From Dictyophora rubrovolvata (lineage: Eukaryota; Basidiomycota; Agaricomycetes; Phallales; Phallaceae): 64,000 nt of DNA. The stretch covers positions 1,488,001-1,552,000 of the forward strand of contig CP114126.1 of assembly GCA_029959195.1 (NCBI GenBank), given 5' to 3'. The notes beneath the pieces are model-generated. The model was given only the letters and a program-made list of their open reading frames with translations. It was not told where the DNA came from and did no database searches. The translations under genes were made by a program, and so were the position numbers. Positions 36,428 to 46,426 of the stretch are shown piece by piece. The stretch's first letter is position 1. Each line of letters opens with the position of its first letter.

Positions 36428-38204
36428 ATGAATTTCTTCGACTCATCCTCATCCGTCACTCAGTTAGCCAAAGGTAATGCGCAGTTTATAGCCATCGCCG
36501 GTGGTATCGTCGCTTTCATTGCCTACAACATTACCAGCCGTAACCGAACAGGTGCAAAGAGAGCACCTCTCGTCAGATATACGATTCCATGGTTAGGATC
36601 TGCTATGGAATTAGGTAAAGATCCAGATGGTCTGTTTAAGAAGGCTACGTACGTCAATAACTGAATGTACTATGAATATTCTTGTCCTCACTTTATTCGG
36701 GTCCCCGATAGGGCCACCTTGGGCCCAGTTTTCAGAATTTGGGCTGCTGGACGCGAATTCACTTACATCACCGCGCCAGAGCTGATAAGTGCCGTATATC
36801 GTGACTCCAAGGTATGTATAATGCTGTCCGGCCAAATCGTGCCCATTCTTACACTGATCATACCATTGGACAACGGCCGTAAACAGACATTCACAAAGTG
36901 GGCGATAACTGCGGAAATGACTGAGAAAATATTCGGTGCATCACACACAATGTCCCAGGACCCAGTTTACTTAGAAGACTATTCTAAAGCCCATCACCAA
37001 CAGCTCTCTGCAGCAAGCGTGGTCGCTGTCCTCCAACGTTATGGTGCTTTCACCTACGAAGCTCTTCAAAGTACCTTAGACAGACTGAAGGATAACAATA
37101 CTACCGGACTCTCGTTTATCAAAGTACCAGCGTATGACGCAGCCGCTTATGCTTTTTTCGGCAAGACTTTTCCCTCGAAAGAATCATACGAACCGTTTAA
37201 TGTATTCGACGAAGGCTTTTTACTTCTACAAACCAAATTACCCCATTTCCTGTTAAAGAAACCTATTCAAGCCAGAGAAAAGCTTATCAAGATGTTTGAG
37301 AAATATCTCTCGAAACCTCACGATGAACGTGCAGCGTTAATTGATGTCAACGTTGAAATTGCTAGTAGAACAAATTGGGTATGGACCGTTTTCTTCCAAC
37401 GGCTTATTTTCCTTTCCTGTACCCCATTCACTATCGCCATTATATAACAGTCTTTAAGGGATCAAGCCGTCGCACTTCTAGGCGATCTCTGGGGTTTAGA
37501 AACTAACGCCATCCAGGCTATATACTGGATCATAGCCCTCCAACTTCAACGTCCCGAAGGACTCACAAAACTTATTGAAGAAATTGACACCGCCCGGAAC
37601 GATTGGCTCAAAAACAACCCCACCACCAAAGACGAAACACATTGTCAATGGATTTTTGACAGCTCATTTCCACTTCTCACATCGACCATCCAAGAAAGCC
37701 TTCGATACACCACAATGTCATTCTCAATTCGTCTTGTTGAGAAAGAAACTGTTCTTGGAGGGCATTATATTCCGAAGGGAGATTATGTTATTTGTAACAC
37801 GAGGCTCATACATCTGGATGAAGATATTCACCAAGATTCCGCCGAGTTTATTCCGGATAGGTATATGAAACATACAAAGTTCACGAAAGGAGGACGTACT
37901 ATTCCGAATCATACGATACCCTTTGGAGGGGGTACATCAATATGCCATGGAAGGTAATACGCGTTCAATGACTAGTGTATTGGAAAAATCTCTGAACCGC
38001 GCGATTGACATGATTTCGCGCAGACACTTCGCCCAAGGCGAGCTGAAAATTTTCATCGCCCTGTTTTTAACACTTGCAACGATAGAAATCGACCCGTCGT
38101 CTTCTGAACGTCCGCGATTCAACTATTCGCAAATGGGTACAGGTATTATCCCACCCATAGGAGATCTTCCCATCCGCGTAACTAAACGCGTCAGCGGTGT
38201 ATAA
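36428..38204 (+). CDS. Cytochrome P450, CYP7/CYP8-like (P450-3)
   Basis: Second gene of the array, 498 residues. Exons: 36428-36648, 36712-36811, 36887-37378, 37451-37953, 38024-38204. N-terminal anchor (QFIAIAGGIVAFIAYNI), I-helix LWGLETNAIQAIYW with Asn290, ExxR as ESLR, PDRY, haem loop PFGGGTSICHGR with Cys436. It shares its N-terminal MNFFDSSSSVTQLAK with P450-4, so these two are the youngest pair. Intron 2 has a normal GT donor where P450-1 has GC. The C-terminus ends GDLPIRVTKRVSGV. Intact. Confidence 0.94.
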
Positions 38205-38647
38205 TAAATATTCGCCTTGACCGTAAATTATTTATTTATGAAGAAATGTGCGTATAAAATGAATTGATAGTATTTTTTGATGCGACAGGCAGGAATAATA
38301 ATACCAAAGTGTGTGATAACCCTAACTTCTTACAAACCAGCACCGTGCATCGATTATAACTCTTTTCAAAAGAATTCCGTGTTCCAGTTGCTCAATTCAC
38401 AGTAAAGAGTGAATAAATTACTTGTTACACACCAAAATACTTGCTGCTCGTTGACACACACGATGACTCGGCCCTCGGACACAACCGATTTATGATGTGA
38501 ATGCGGCGTACCTTAGGCGTGCCTCGCCCTCAGCGCCTAAGTAATGACCCCAATCCCGCGGGCCAATTGGCAATCACTCCCGGAAGTCTCGAGAGACATG
38601 GGACAGCTGTCCATTTCTCTCCTGAACCCAGTGAAAGGCTGAAAAAG
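38205..38647. other. Intergenic stretch between P450-3 and P450-4
   Basis: About 440 bp. The open frame continues upstream of the P450-4 ATG to 38501, but the conserved MNFFDSS start at 38648 matches P450-3, so the upstream part is taken as leader. Confidence 0.55.
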
Positions 38648-40409
38648 ATGAATTTTTTCGACTCATCTTCATCCGTCACCCAGTTAGCAAAAGAGAATGT
38701 ACAGTTCATAGCCATCGCCGGTGGAATCGTCGCTTTCATCGTTTACAACATTACCAACGTCCGTAACCGAACAGGTGCAAAAAGAGCACCTCTCGTCAGA
38801 TATACGATTCCATGGTTAGGATCTGCTATGGAATTAGGTACAAATCCAGATGGCCTGTTTAAAAAGGCTGCGTACGTCGATGATTGACTACACTATGAAT
38901 TTTCTTGTCCTCACCCTTTTCGGGTCCCTGATAGAGCCACCCTGGGCCCAGTTTTCAGAGTTTGTGCTGCAGGACGCGAGTTTACTTACATCACCGCACC
39001 AGAGCTAATAAGCGCAGTATATCGTGACTCCAAGGTATGTTGTATAACACTGTCCAACCAATTCGCGCTCGTTGTTATAAAACTTCTAATCGTAATATCA
39101 AACAACGGCCGTAATCAGACATTCCAACAACGTCCAATAAGTGTGGATATAGCCGAAAGAATTTTCGGAGCATCACGCGCACTGTGCGGGGAGCCAGCTT
39201 ACTTTGAAGATTATTATAAAGCCCACCACCAACAGCTCTCTTCAGCAAGTGTGGTTACGGTCCTTCAACGTTATGGTACTTTTACCTACGAAGCCCTCCA
39301 AAATACTTTAGACAAACTGAAGGATAACAATACTACTGGACTTTCGTGCATCAAACTGCCAGCGTATGACGCAGCCGCCTATGCTTTCTTCGGCAAGACT
39401 TTCCCCTCGAGAGAATCATACGAGCCATTTAAAACGTTCGATGAAGGATTCTTACTCTTACAAAGCCAAATCCCGCGTTTCTTGTTGAAAAAACCTATTC
39501 AAGCAAGAGAAAAGCTTATCAAAATGCTCGAAGCATATCTCTTGAATCCTCACGACGAACGTTCTGGGTTAATTGATGCTATCGTTCACGTTGCTAGAAA
39601 CTGGGTATGGGTATTCTTTCAAACATCACGCGATACTTTTTCTTTATCGTACACCTCACTCACTCCCTATCGTCATTTATAGCCTTTGAGGGAGAAGGCC
39701 ATCGCACTCCTAGGAGATCTCTGGCCTCTACAAGCGAACGCTATCCAAGCCGCATTCTGGATCCTAAACCTCCAACTCCAACGGCCCGAAGGACTCACGA
39801 ATCTTGTTAAAGAAATTGACGCAGTCCGAACTGACTGGCTCAAAAACAATCCCACCGTCGAAGACGAAACATACTGTCAATGGATTCTCGACGGCTCATT
39901 TCCACTTCTCACATCAACCATCCAAGAAGGCCTTCGATACGCAACAATGTCGTTCTCAATACGTATCGTCGAAAAAGAAACCGTCCTTGGGGGGTACTAT
40001 ATTCAGAAGGGGGACTATGTTATTTGTAATACGAGGCTCATACATTTGGATGAGGATATCCATCCAGACTCTACCGAATTTATTCCGGATAGGTACATGA
40101 AAGCCCCTAAATTCACAAAAGGAGGACGTAATGTTCCGAATCACACAATACCCTTTGGAGGGGGTATGTCGATATGCGGGGGAAGGTACATATGCATTGT
40201 CGATTTTTTGGTTTAATCTCTAAGCTGTGATCGATAGACATTTCGCCCAAGGCGAACTGAAGATCTTCATCGCCCTATTGTTAACACTTGCAACGATAGA
40301 AATTGACCCGTCGTCTTCCGAACGTCCGCAATTCAACTATTCGCGCATTGGTACTGGGGTTATCCCTCCTATTGGAGATCTTCCTGTGCGGGTGACTAGA
40401 CGCCTTTAA
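38648..40409 (+). CDS. Cytochrome P450, CYP7/CYP8-like (P450-4)
   Basis: Third gene of the array, 494 residues. Exons: 38648-38871, 38935-39034, 39119-39604, 39683-40185, 40238-40409. I-helix LWPLQANAIQAAFW with Asn289; EGLR; PDRY; haem loop PFGGGMSICGGR with Cys435. Compared with its sisters it has lost two codons at the end of exon 3 (ARNW for RTNW-type ends) and has PLRE where the others have SLRD. Otherwise intact, with the same five-exon plan as P450-1 and P450-3. Confidence 0.94.
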
Positions 40410-40758
40410 AAACAAACAAACAAGCTTGGATTGTTCAGCAGGTGGTATTCGTATCTATTCATCATGGATTGCGTGTTATTTATATAAAGGATGCGTATAA
40501 GTATGTATTGCATTGGAAGGTCGTGAAAAAGAAATTGCAGAAAAGCTGGAGAAATTGCAGTTAATGATACAATAAAGCATCGGCAAGACATGACGACTGG
40601 ATGGTGAAAAAACAAACACAGAAAAAGAAAGTGTTTTAATGGCGTTCGTATATTCAATGTCCAAGCAATCCCTGTACCACGACAAAAAATGTCGACCCGA
40701 ACGCTCAAAAAAAAAAAAAGAAAAAAGAAAAAAAAAACACAACATCATCACCATCGCA

Positions 40759-43700
40759 TCACCTTGGAATAACTTCCAAAAACCTCTTCAAAACACTTTT
40801 CTGCCCATACTTCGCATTGAACTCCTCAAGACCAGCCATATCCAGTGTCTTTTTCTTCCGAATTCTGTCACGGAGTAGTTCTTTGTCGGTCGCTGTCCAC
40901 TCGGTCTGGTATTCTTGTTGCTTAGGGGGTTCGGTGGCGGGTATCGAGTCGGATTGAGATTGAGGTTGAGGTTTAGGCTTCTCGTTCTCCCTCTCCTGTT
41001 CTTCTCGCTGCTGTTCTTTTCCTAACGCCGTCGATGGTGGAAGTTCACGTTGAAGCTGAATCAATAATTGCAATGCATCATAATCATCATCTCGCGAACG
41101 TTGCTGTTGCAGTTGTTCTCGTGCCTCTTCCTTCTCCTTCTCCTTCTCCTTGGACTGCCGTTGTTGAACCTGTTCCTTTCTCGACACTAAAGCATGTTGA
41201 GAATCAGACTGAGACTCAACCCGGCTCTGAAGAACCACATCACGCCGATCAACGCTGCGCTCCCGTCCGCGCTCCCGAGACGCAGAAGCTGAAACTGAAA
41301 CTGAAACAGAAGGTCTAGAAGATCTAGGAGGGGTATCATCCGACGGACTCGTAACAACAGTCGTAACAGTAATTCTTTCTATCCCTTCCGTTCCTGCGTC
41401 TACGTCGGCATCTTCTTCTTCCGCATCCCCACCTTCCCTTTCAGGGATAGTTATCTCCCCAGCATGATCAAGTTTACGGGAAGAAGAAAGCTTGGGTAAC
41501 GGTGGAGGAGAAGACGGAAGATTTAGAGGTGAGGATGGTGTTACATGTTGTTGGGAGATAAGACTTGTATGAGCAGGATGCCGATTGATCAACTCGGAAT
41601 GAGACTGAGACGACTTGGACACAGAGTTCTGCACCCGTTCAGCTTTGATCTGTTTCTGCTTTTGATTCTGATTCATGCGTGCGTGCGTATTCTTTTCCAT
41701 ATTTCCAGGAGCTGTGCCATTAGAATCGGCCATTTCAACATCGACAACAGCGCTCTCCCGTCCAGCAGAAGCAGCAGCAGAAAATCTACCCTCACTCCGC
41801 ACTCCTCGAGCCTGAGCGCGAACACTCCGAACCGACGAAGTCTGAACCGGAGCTTGTCGAACATTAACCTCCTCTCCAAACACCACATTCCGCCGACCAC
41901 CCACTGAGTGCTGCGGCGTAGAAACACCCATCACACTCATATCAAAATCAACAGTCCCAACACTCTTATCCTTCTTCCTGGGTGACACCGACACCGACCG
42001 CGACCTCCGAAACCGTCTCAAAACCTTCCTCGCGTCCTCATATTTTCCCAAATCCATCAACCGTCTGTACTCCTCCGCACGCGTTCCAACGGGCGGCGTG
42101 AATTCTTCTTCCCCATCTTTCTCCATAGCCCTTTTTTCAGTAGACGTAGGATAATGGTATAATAGATTACGATTCGGAGAGAGATGAGGTGCGTAGTGCG
42201 AGTGAATTGAGTCGGAGTAAGGCGAGAAGAATGGAGCAATGTTGGTATAATGAGGATGAGGATGGTGCTGTTGATGAAGACGGGGGTCTACGTGTGGATG
42301 TGAGAGGTAATGATGCCGTTGTTCATTCCGGACCTCACTCCATCTAGGCCGTTTAGTAGGTCTCTTGTCCCGTCCACGTTCCCACTCGCTCTCTTCCTCT
42401 TCCTCTTCTTCCTCTTCTTCCTCTTCCTCTTCCTCCTCCTCCTCCTCCTCTCCTCCTCCCTCATCATCCCCACCGCCAACAATAGAATTCTCGGCAAGTT
42501 CAGCAGCTTGCCTCATACCAAGCAACAACCGATCGGTCTCCTCAATATCACCATTACACTTCAACCACGCGCGCTTCACCGTATGACTCGCAAACCCATG
42601 ATTAAGCTCCATCTTTTTAAACACCGTCTCTAGTCCGTTTTCAAATAAGAGCTCAATGGTCCGAAGTGAAAGTTGACGAACGGACACTCGATCTCGATCG
42701 GAGCGTGGCAGGTTGTGGTTCAAGTGCTCAAGATGACTGGCACGACGAGAGACAGAGGTTTGGAATTTTTTAGCTATAGAAGTGAGAAGTTTGTTTTCGA
42801 GAGTGGTGGAAGGAGATGAAGTTGAATGACGGCGGGAATGACCACTACGTTCATGATGTTCAAACGACGCACGGCTTTGTCTCGGCTTCTTGAACGTTCT
42901 GTGCAGCACAACAGATCTAGACGCACCCGCACCCGCACCCGCCGTCGCCGTCGAGTCAGGAGGCAACAAGTCTCGAACCTCCTGATTACGAGTCCGAGTT
43001 TGTGGAACAACAACACTATTATGCCTACGAAAATTCAAATTCGCAGAAGGCGAAAAAGACATGGACTTTTGAAAAAGCTTGGAGACGAGATCGATATGCG
43101 GTAAATCTTGCGGCGCGTGTGTACTGGGAGGAGAAGCATGAGAAGCCGCATGAGCGTATCCGGGAAAAGTGCGCCGACGCCGGAGTCTCTCTAGTTCTGC
43201 ATGTGCATGTTTGGATGGATCTCTGTTGTTAGCTTGTGTTGGAGAGCTGGGTATTTTCTGTCCCACGCTCGATGCTCTCATTTTAGAAGCCGTTTTGAGC
43301 GTGTAGGCCGCCGTCGTAGCCGTGGTACTACCCGCCGCAGCCGCTGACGTCTTCAAATCTCTCGGAGCATTGACTCCGTCAGCGACACTCGTCATAATAA
43401 AAATATCGTCCGAATTGTCCTTTTCTTCGAAACGGTGTTTTCCCTTGCTTGTTCGAGACGTCACAAGCGAATTGGTATTATGATTACGGTTTGCCGTCGT
43501 CGCAGACGCAGAGCTAGCCGTGGAAAGGCCGTTACTATGACCATTCCCATTTCCATTTCCCAACTTGCGTTTTTTGCTATGATTCACCGGCACGTTGGTG
43601 ATAGTGGTCGACTTTTGGTTAGGTGCGACAGTGACGCCAGCGCCAGTACCTGTAGCATTCGCCGCTCCTCCGAGTCGTTCACGGACACGATCTACATTTC

Positions 43701-43854
43701 GAAATGAGAGTCGTTCCTTTGGAAACCCGTGAATGACGGAACCAAATTGCGATCGCTGTTGGAGAGGTAATTCAGTCCCGGACGAGCGCGACGGCGGAGG
43801 CGGGGGCGTTGCCATGAAGGGGTCTGGCTCAGAACTTTGGTCTGAGGAGGGCAT
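40759..43854 (-). CDS. Large low-complexity protein, function unknown
   Basis: An uninterrupted frame of 1031 codons. Most of it is disordered: Ser/Pro/Ala-rich at the start, a run of about 20 glutamates near residues 465-490, and Arg/Glu/Gln-rich stretches with many basic clusters (KKRKLG, KRPRW) that could direct it to the nucleus. One folded-looking module lies at about 395-450 (LRTIELLFENGLETVFKKME, then TVKRAWLKCNGDIEETDRLLL), whose GF...V.rA....GDIE...LL pattern resembles UBA/CUE or Rap1 C-terminal helical bundles. A second conserved-looking piece is the last 45 residues (EWTATDKELLRDRIRKKKTL to FLEVIPR). I do not recognise the family. Confidence 0.7.
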   Translation of the reverse strand: MPSSDQSSEPDPFMATPPPPPSRSSGTELPLQQRSQFGSVIHGFPKERLSFRNVDRVRERLGGAANATGTGAGVTVAPNQKSTTITNVPVNHSKKRKLGNGNGNGHSNGLSTASSASATTANRNHNTNSLVTSRTSKGKHRFEEKDNSDDIFIMTSVADGVNAPRDLKTSAAAAGSTTATTAAYTLKTASKMRASSVGQKIPSSPTQANNRDPSKHAHAELERLRRRRTFPGYAHAASHASPPSTHAPQDLPHIDLVSKLFQKSMSFSPSANLNFRRHNSVVVPQTRTRNQEVRDLLPPDSTATAGAGAGASRSVVLHRTFKKPRQSRASFEHHERSGHSRRHSTSSPSTTLENKLLTSIAKKFQTSVSRRASHLEHLNHNLPRSDRDRVSVRQLSLRTIELLFENGLETVFKKMELNHGFASHTVKRAWLKCNGDIEETDRLLLGMRQAAELAENSIVGGGDDEGGGEEEEEEEEEEEEEEEEEEEESEWERGRDKRPTKRPRWSEVRNEQRHHYLSHPHVDPRLHQQHHPHPHYTNIAPFFSPYSDSIHSHYAPHLSPNRNLLYHYPTSTEKRAMEKDGEEEFTPPVGTRAEEYRRLMDLGKYEDARKVLRRFRRSRSVSVSPRKKDKSVGTVDFDMSVMGVSTPQHSVGGRRNVVFGEEVNVRQAPVQTSSVRSVRAQARGVRSEGRFSAAASAGRESAVVDVEMADSNGTAPGNMEKNTHARMNQNQKQKQIKAERVQNSVSKSSQSHSELINRHPAHTSLISQQHVTPSSPLNLPSSPPPLPKLSSSRKLDHAGEITIPEREGGDAEEEDADVDAGTEGIERITVTTVVTSPSDDTPPRSSRPSVSVSVSASASRERGRERSVDRRDVVLQSRVESQSDSQHALVSRKEQVQQRQSKEKEKEKEEAREQLQQQRSRDDDYDALQLLIQLQRELPPSTALGKEQQREEQERENEKPKPQPQSQSDSIPATEPPKQQEYQTEWTATDKELLRDRIRKKKTLDMAGLEEFNAKYGQKSVLKRFLEVIPR

Positions 43855-45235
43855 ACGGGGGAGTATTGGTATTATCTTTTTCTTTTTTTTTTGTGATGAT
43901 TAGATGATTGTGATTTTGAAATTTTTGAAAAAAAAATGGTATATACTTAGTGTATGTTTTGAACTTGAATTTGTACTTCGTGAGCTGTCAAAATGTTTGT
44001 CAATGACGATGCGTGACATGTTCGTAGTCACACAAATCGTGGGTCCTTGTTGACGCGCTGCACCCTACGAAAAGGCCATGACCAAGCCGTGGCTTCAAGA
44101 ACGGCCATATTTTTTAAATAATCGTTATCATAAGGTCTTATCTTACATCGATGCAAACCATGGCTAGGGAGACGATCGTCGCGCCAGGCTAGACTCAAAC
44201 CTGAAGCCGATATTCCATTTTCCCCATATGTATATGTTCAAGAGGCTCTCCGCTCACGAATCATTGCCCTCCGCGACGTCGCGCATATGCCACAAGCTAC
44301 GACTTTCGGTTACTGGATCAGTGGCTTGATCGTTGTGCGTCCTGAGGTGCCGTGGCATAGTTTGCATCCAATCCTATCCTGTGTCCCTTGTCCAAGTTGG
44401 ATCCTCAAAAACCACTGCTAAGAGGGTTTAGGGTTGGGCGCGCATTCCTTTTAGATTATTAAACTTTTTAAAGTGGATCTCTCATAAAAGGCGAAGTTGG
44501 GCGATGTAGCACTTGTAATTACTGACGCATACCTGTGGGTTCATTGTCTCGAGGCTGTCACGGTTCGGAGGTGCATGAAAACTAACTGCGCTTTCTTCTG
44601 AAAAGGAGGTGGATATTTTGGGCATCGATTTGCATCGTTCACAGCGCCATGGCTATTATATGATCCTACATTGTTCCTCGGGCTGTGTCTAAGTCATCCT
44701 GAATTTTCCGGGTAAGCATGTCAAATTTAACTGTTCTTCCGAAGGCACACCGAACGCTGTGTGTGGCCATCATTCTTGGGGGTCTCAATTTCAAAACTGA
44801 CAGTACCATTACAATCTTGTCAATTATTAGACTCGGGATACCCCGTATGCACATACATACACACCCTTGTATACTTGCAGCAGTCAAGATATTTTTTTCT
44901 TCTTTTAAGTGGGCGATCACCAGCCATGGTTGTTTGACGTTGACATGTTTGACACCTGATTTGCAACAAAAACCAGTTGCAGCCGCGGCGCACGTTTCCA
45001 CCTGTGATCAGTGCCATGGCTGTACGGTGGTAGAACACATACGGACTTATAAAAAGATCCTATCAGTCGCCGAGTAATATACCCGATCTTTAGATTTTGG
45101 GCATTTGAAATTTTGAAACAAGCTTCTGTTAACCAAAACTAGCATACAAATGTACATGAGGAGCAAACGTGGGTATCATCTCTAGTGAACAAAAAGAAAA
45201 ACCAACAGCCAACAACCAGAATTGATATCGAGCTC
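43855..45235. other. Gene-poor stretch
   Basis: About 1.4 kb between the start of the low-complexity protein (-) and the stop of the small secreted protein (-). Overlapping short frames on both strands at 44666-45077 have no motif, and neither strand stands out. A 6-T/A-rich promoter zone lies just upstream of 43854. Confidence 0.5.
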
Positions 45236-45639
45236 TCAGGTGAGGTACATGGCGATTCCTCCACCGATAAGTGTTGCTGTCAGGGAAGTAGCTAAACTGA
45301 GGGGGTCTGACGACGCCGCCACCGTCGATGATTGCAACGAGGAAGCGACTTGAGTCTGAAGGGGGTGTGTGTGAATATTTCGACATGAAGCCAAGACAAA
45401 AGGAACATACCAGCACGTCTGGAGTTGAAACCGACTGTTTGATGGCGCCCAAGAAATGCAGTACTGAAGGGGTATGCTCAATCGCCGTGCCCAATAGAGA
45501 CGAGCCATCCAGTGCGATAGGATGAGCTATCAAAAAGTCAGCTAATGCATAAAGGTTTTTTATTTTAATTAATACCATTAACCAGAGCCAACAGTCCGAG
45601 AAGAAAGACAGTTACGTGTACGCAGAAAACAGAGTTCAT
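45236..45639 (-). CDS. Small secreted protein
   Basis: A 99-residue protein in three exons (minus): 45639-45576, 45526-45411, 45355-45236. The signal peptide is MNSVFCVHVTVFLLGLLALVNA, and the first intron falls exactly at its end. The mature part (about 77 residues, no cysteines) ends in a hydrophobic stretch (LSLATSLTATLIGGGIAMYL), so it could be membrane-attached or GPI-processed rather than free. All three splice pairs are GT-AG and in phase, and a TATA box lies upstream. No family recognised. It looks like the small secreted proteins common in Agaricomycetes. Confidence 0.62.
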
Positions 45640-45742
45640 TTCCAAGAATCAAAGTTGAAAAGGGGAGTGAACGATGGTGATGTCTTTGAAAGGGCGTCGT
45701 CAAAAATTCACTGGAGAGAGAGAACAGGATGCAGAAGCTGAT

Positions 45743-45752
45743 CCTTTATATA
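45743..45752 (-). promoter_or_regulatory. TATA box upstream of the small secreted protein
   Basis: On the minus strand this reads TATATAAAGG, about 105 bp before the ATG at 45639. Confidence 0.5.
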
Positions 45753-46426
45753 CAAAACGATGAAATAAACTTTGGATCTATAGTCCCGTAGCTGAAGCAG
45801 TATCAATCACTAGCTCAGTCGGTGCGCGCCTGTTTAGGGACGGAAGGGAAAGAGACCGGCCGGAGTTGGTACAAACAAGGACAAACAGTGACGCGGAGGC
45901 GAGATCCCAGATTGAAGACTTCGGTCACCTCTGCAGAGTGAACAATGAATCTATTCCCGGTATACGTGACCTCGACACCACTTTCTCAATCCCACAGATC
46001 TCGACCGGATCTCCAAGTACTTCTAGGTAATACGGTCGCCAGGGTCCAATATCCAAAAGAAGACTGCCGAGCTGCCGAGGGAGATCAAACCAATAACAGC
46101 ACTATCCTGAAACGGAGCAACAATCTGTCAATAAAGGCCTTTTTCTTTTTGATTTTCTCCTAATTTTTTTTTTTTTTGAATAGGCATTTTATATTACCTC
46201 CTTATGGTACGGATATTAAATTCATGGATGCCGCCGCCATCCAATGACAATTTTGAAACTCAGGTCACCGGACATTGTTTATGTCACTTTTTAAGCTGTT
46301 GGCGTGACGAAAACGTCTTGCTTCTGTCTTGCCCCGGGCTGTCGGTCATCGGGAAGACAGAACAAAGAAAGTTGCTGTCATCTCTTTCTTTCTTTTCCTT
46401 CAGCTTTCTTTGTTTCAGGCGAAATC
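45753..46426. other. Intergenic stretch
   Basis: About 670 bp between divergent genes. Pyrimidine-rich tracts (TTTCTTTCTTTTCC) lie directly before the HD-protein ATG. No other feature seen. Confidence 0.5.

Noticed and set aside
42310-42633. Leu/Phe-rich plus-strand frame that looks like a membrane protein
   Set aside because: It is the complement of the poly-Glu and basic part of the 1031-codon protein.
44666-45077. Opposed frames of 111 and 119 codons
   Set aside because: They shadow each other on opposite strands, neither has a motif or family-like composition, and no transcription signal stands out.
45790-45850. TAGCTCAGTCGGT, like a tRNA D-arm
   Set aside because: No matching acceptor stem, anticodon arm or GTTCGA loop follows.
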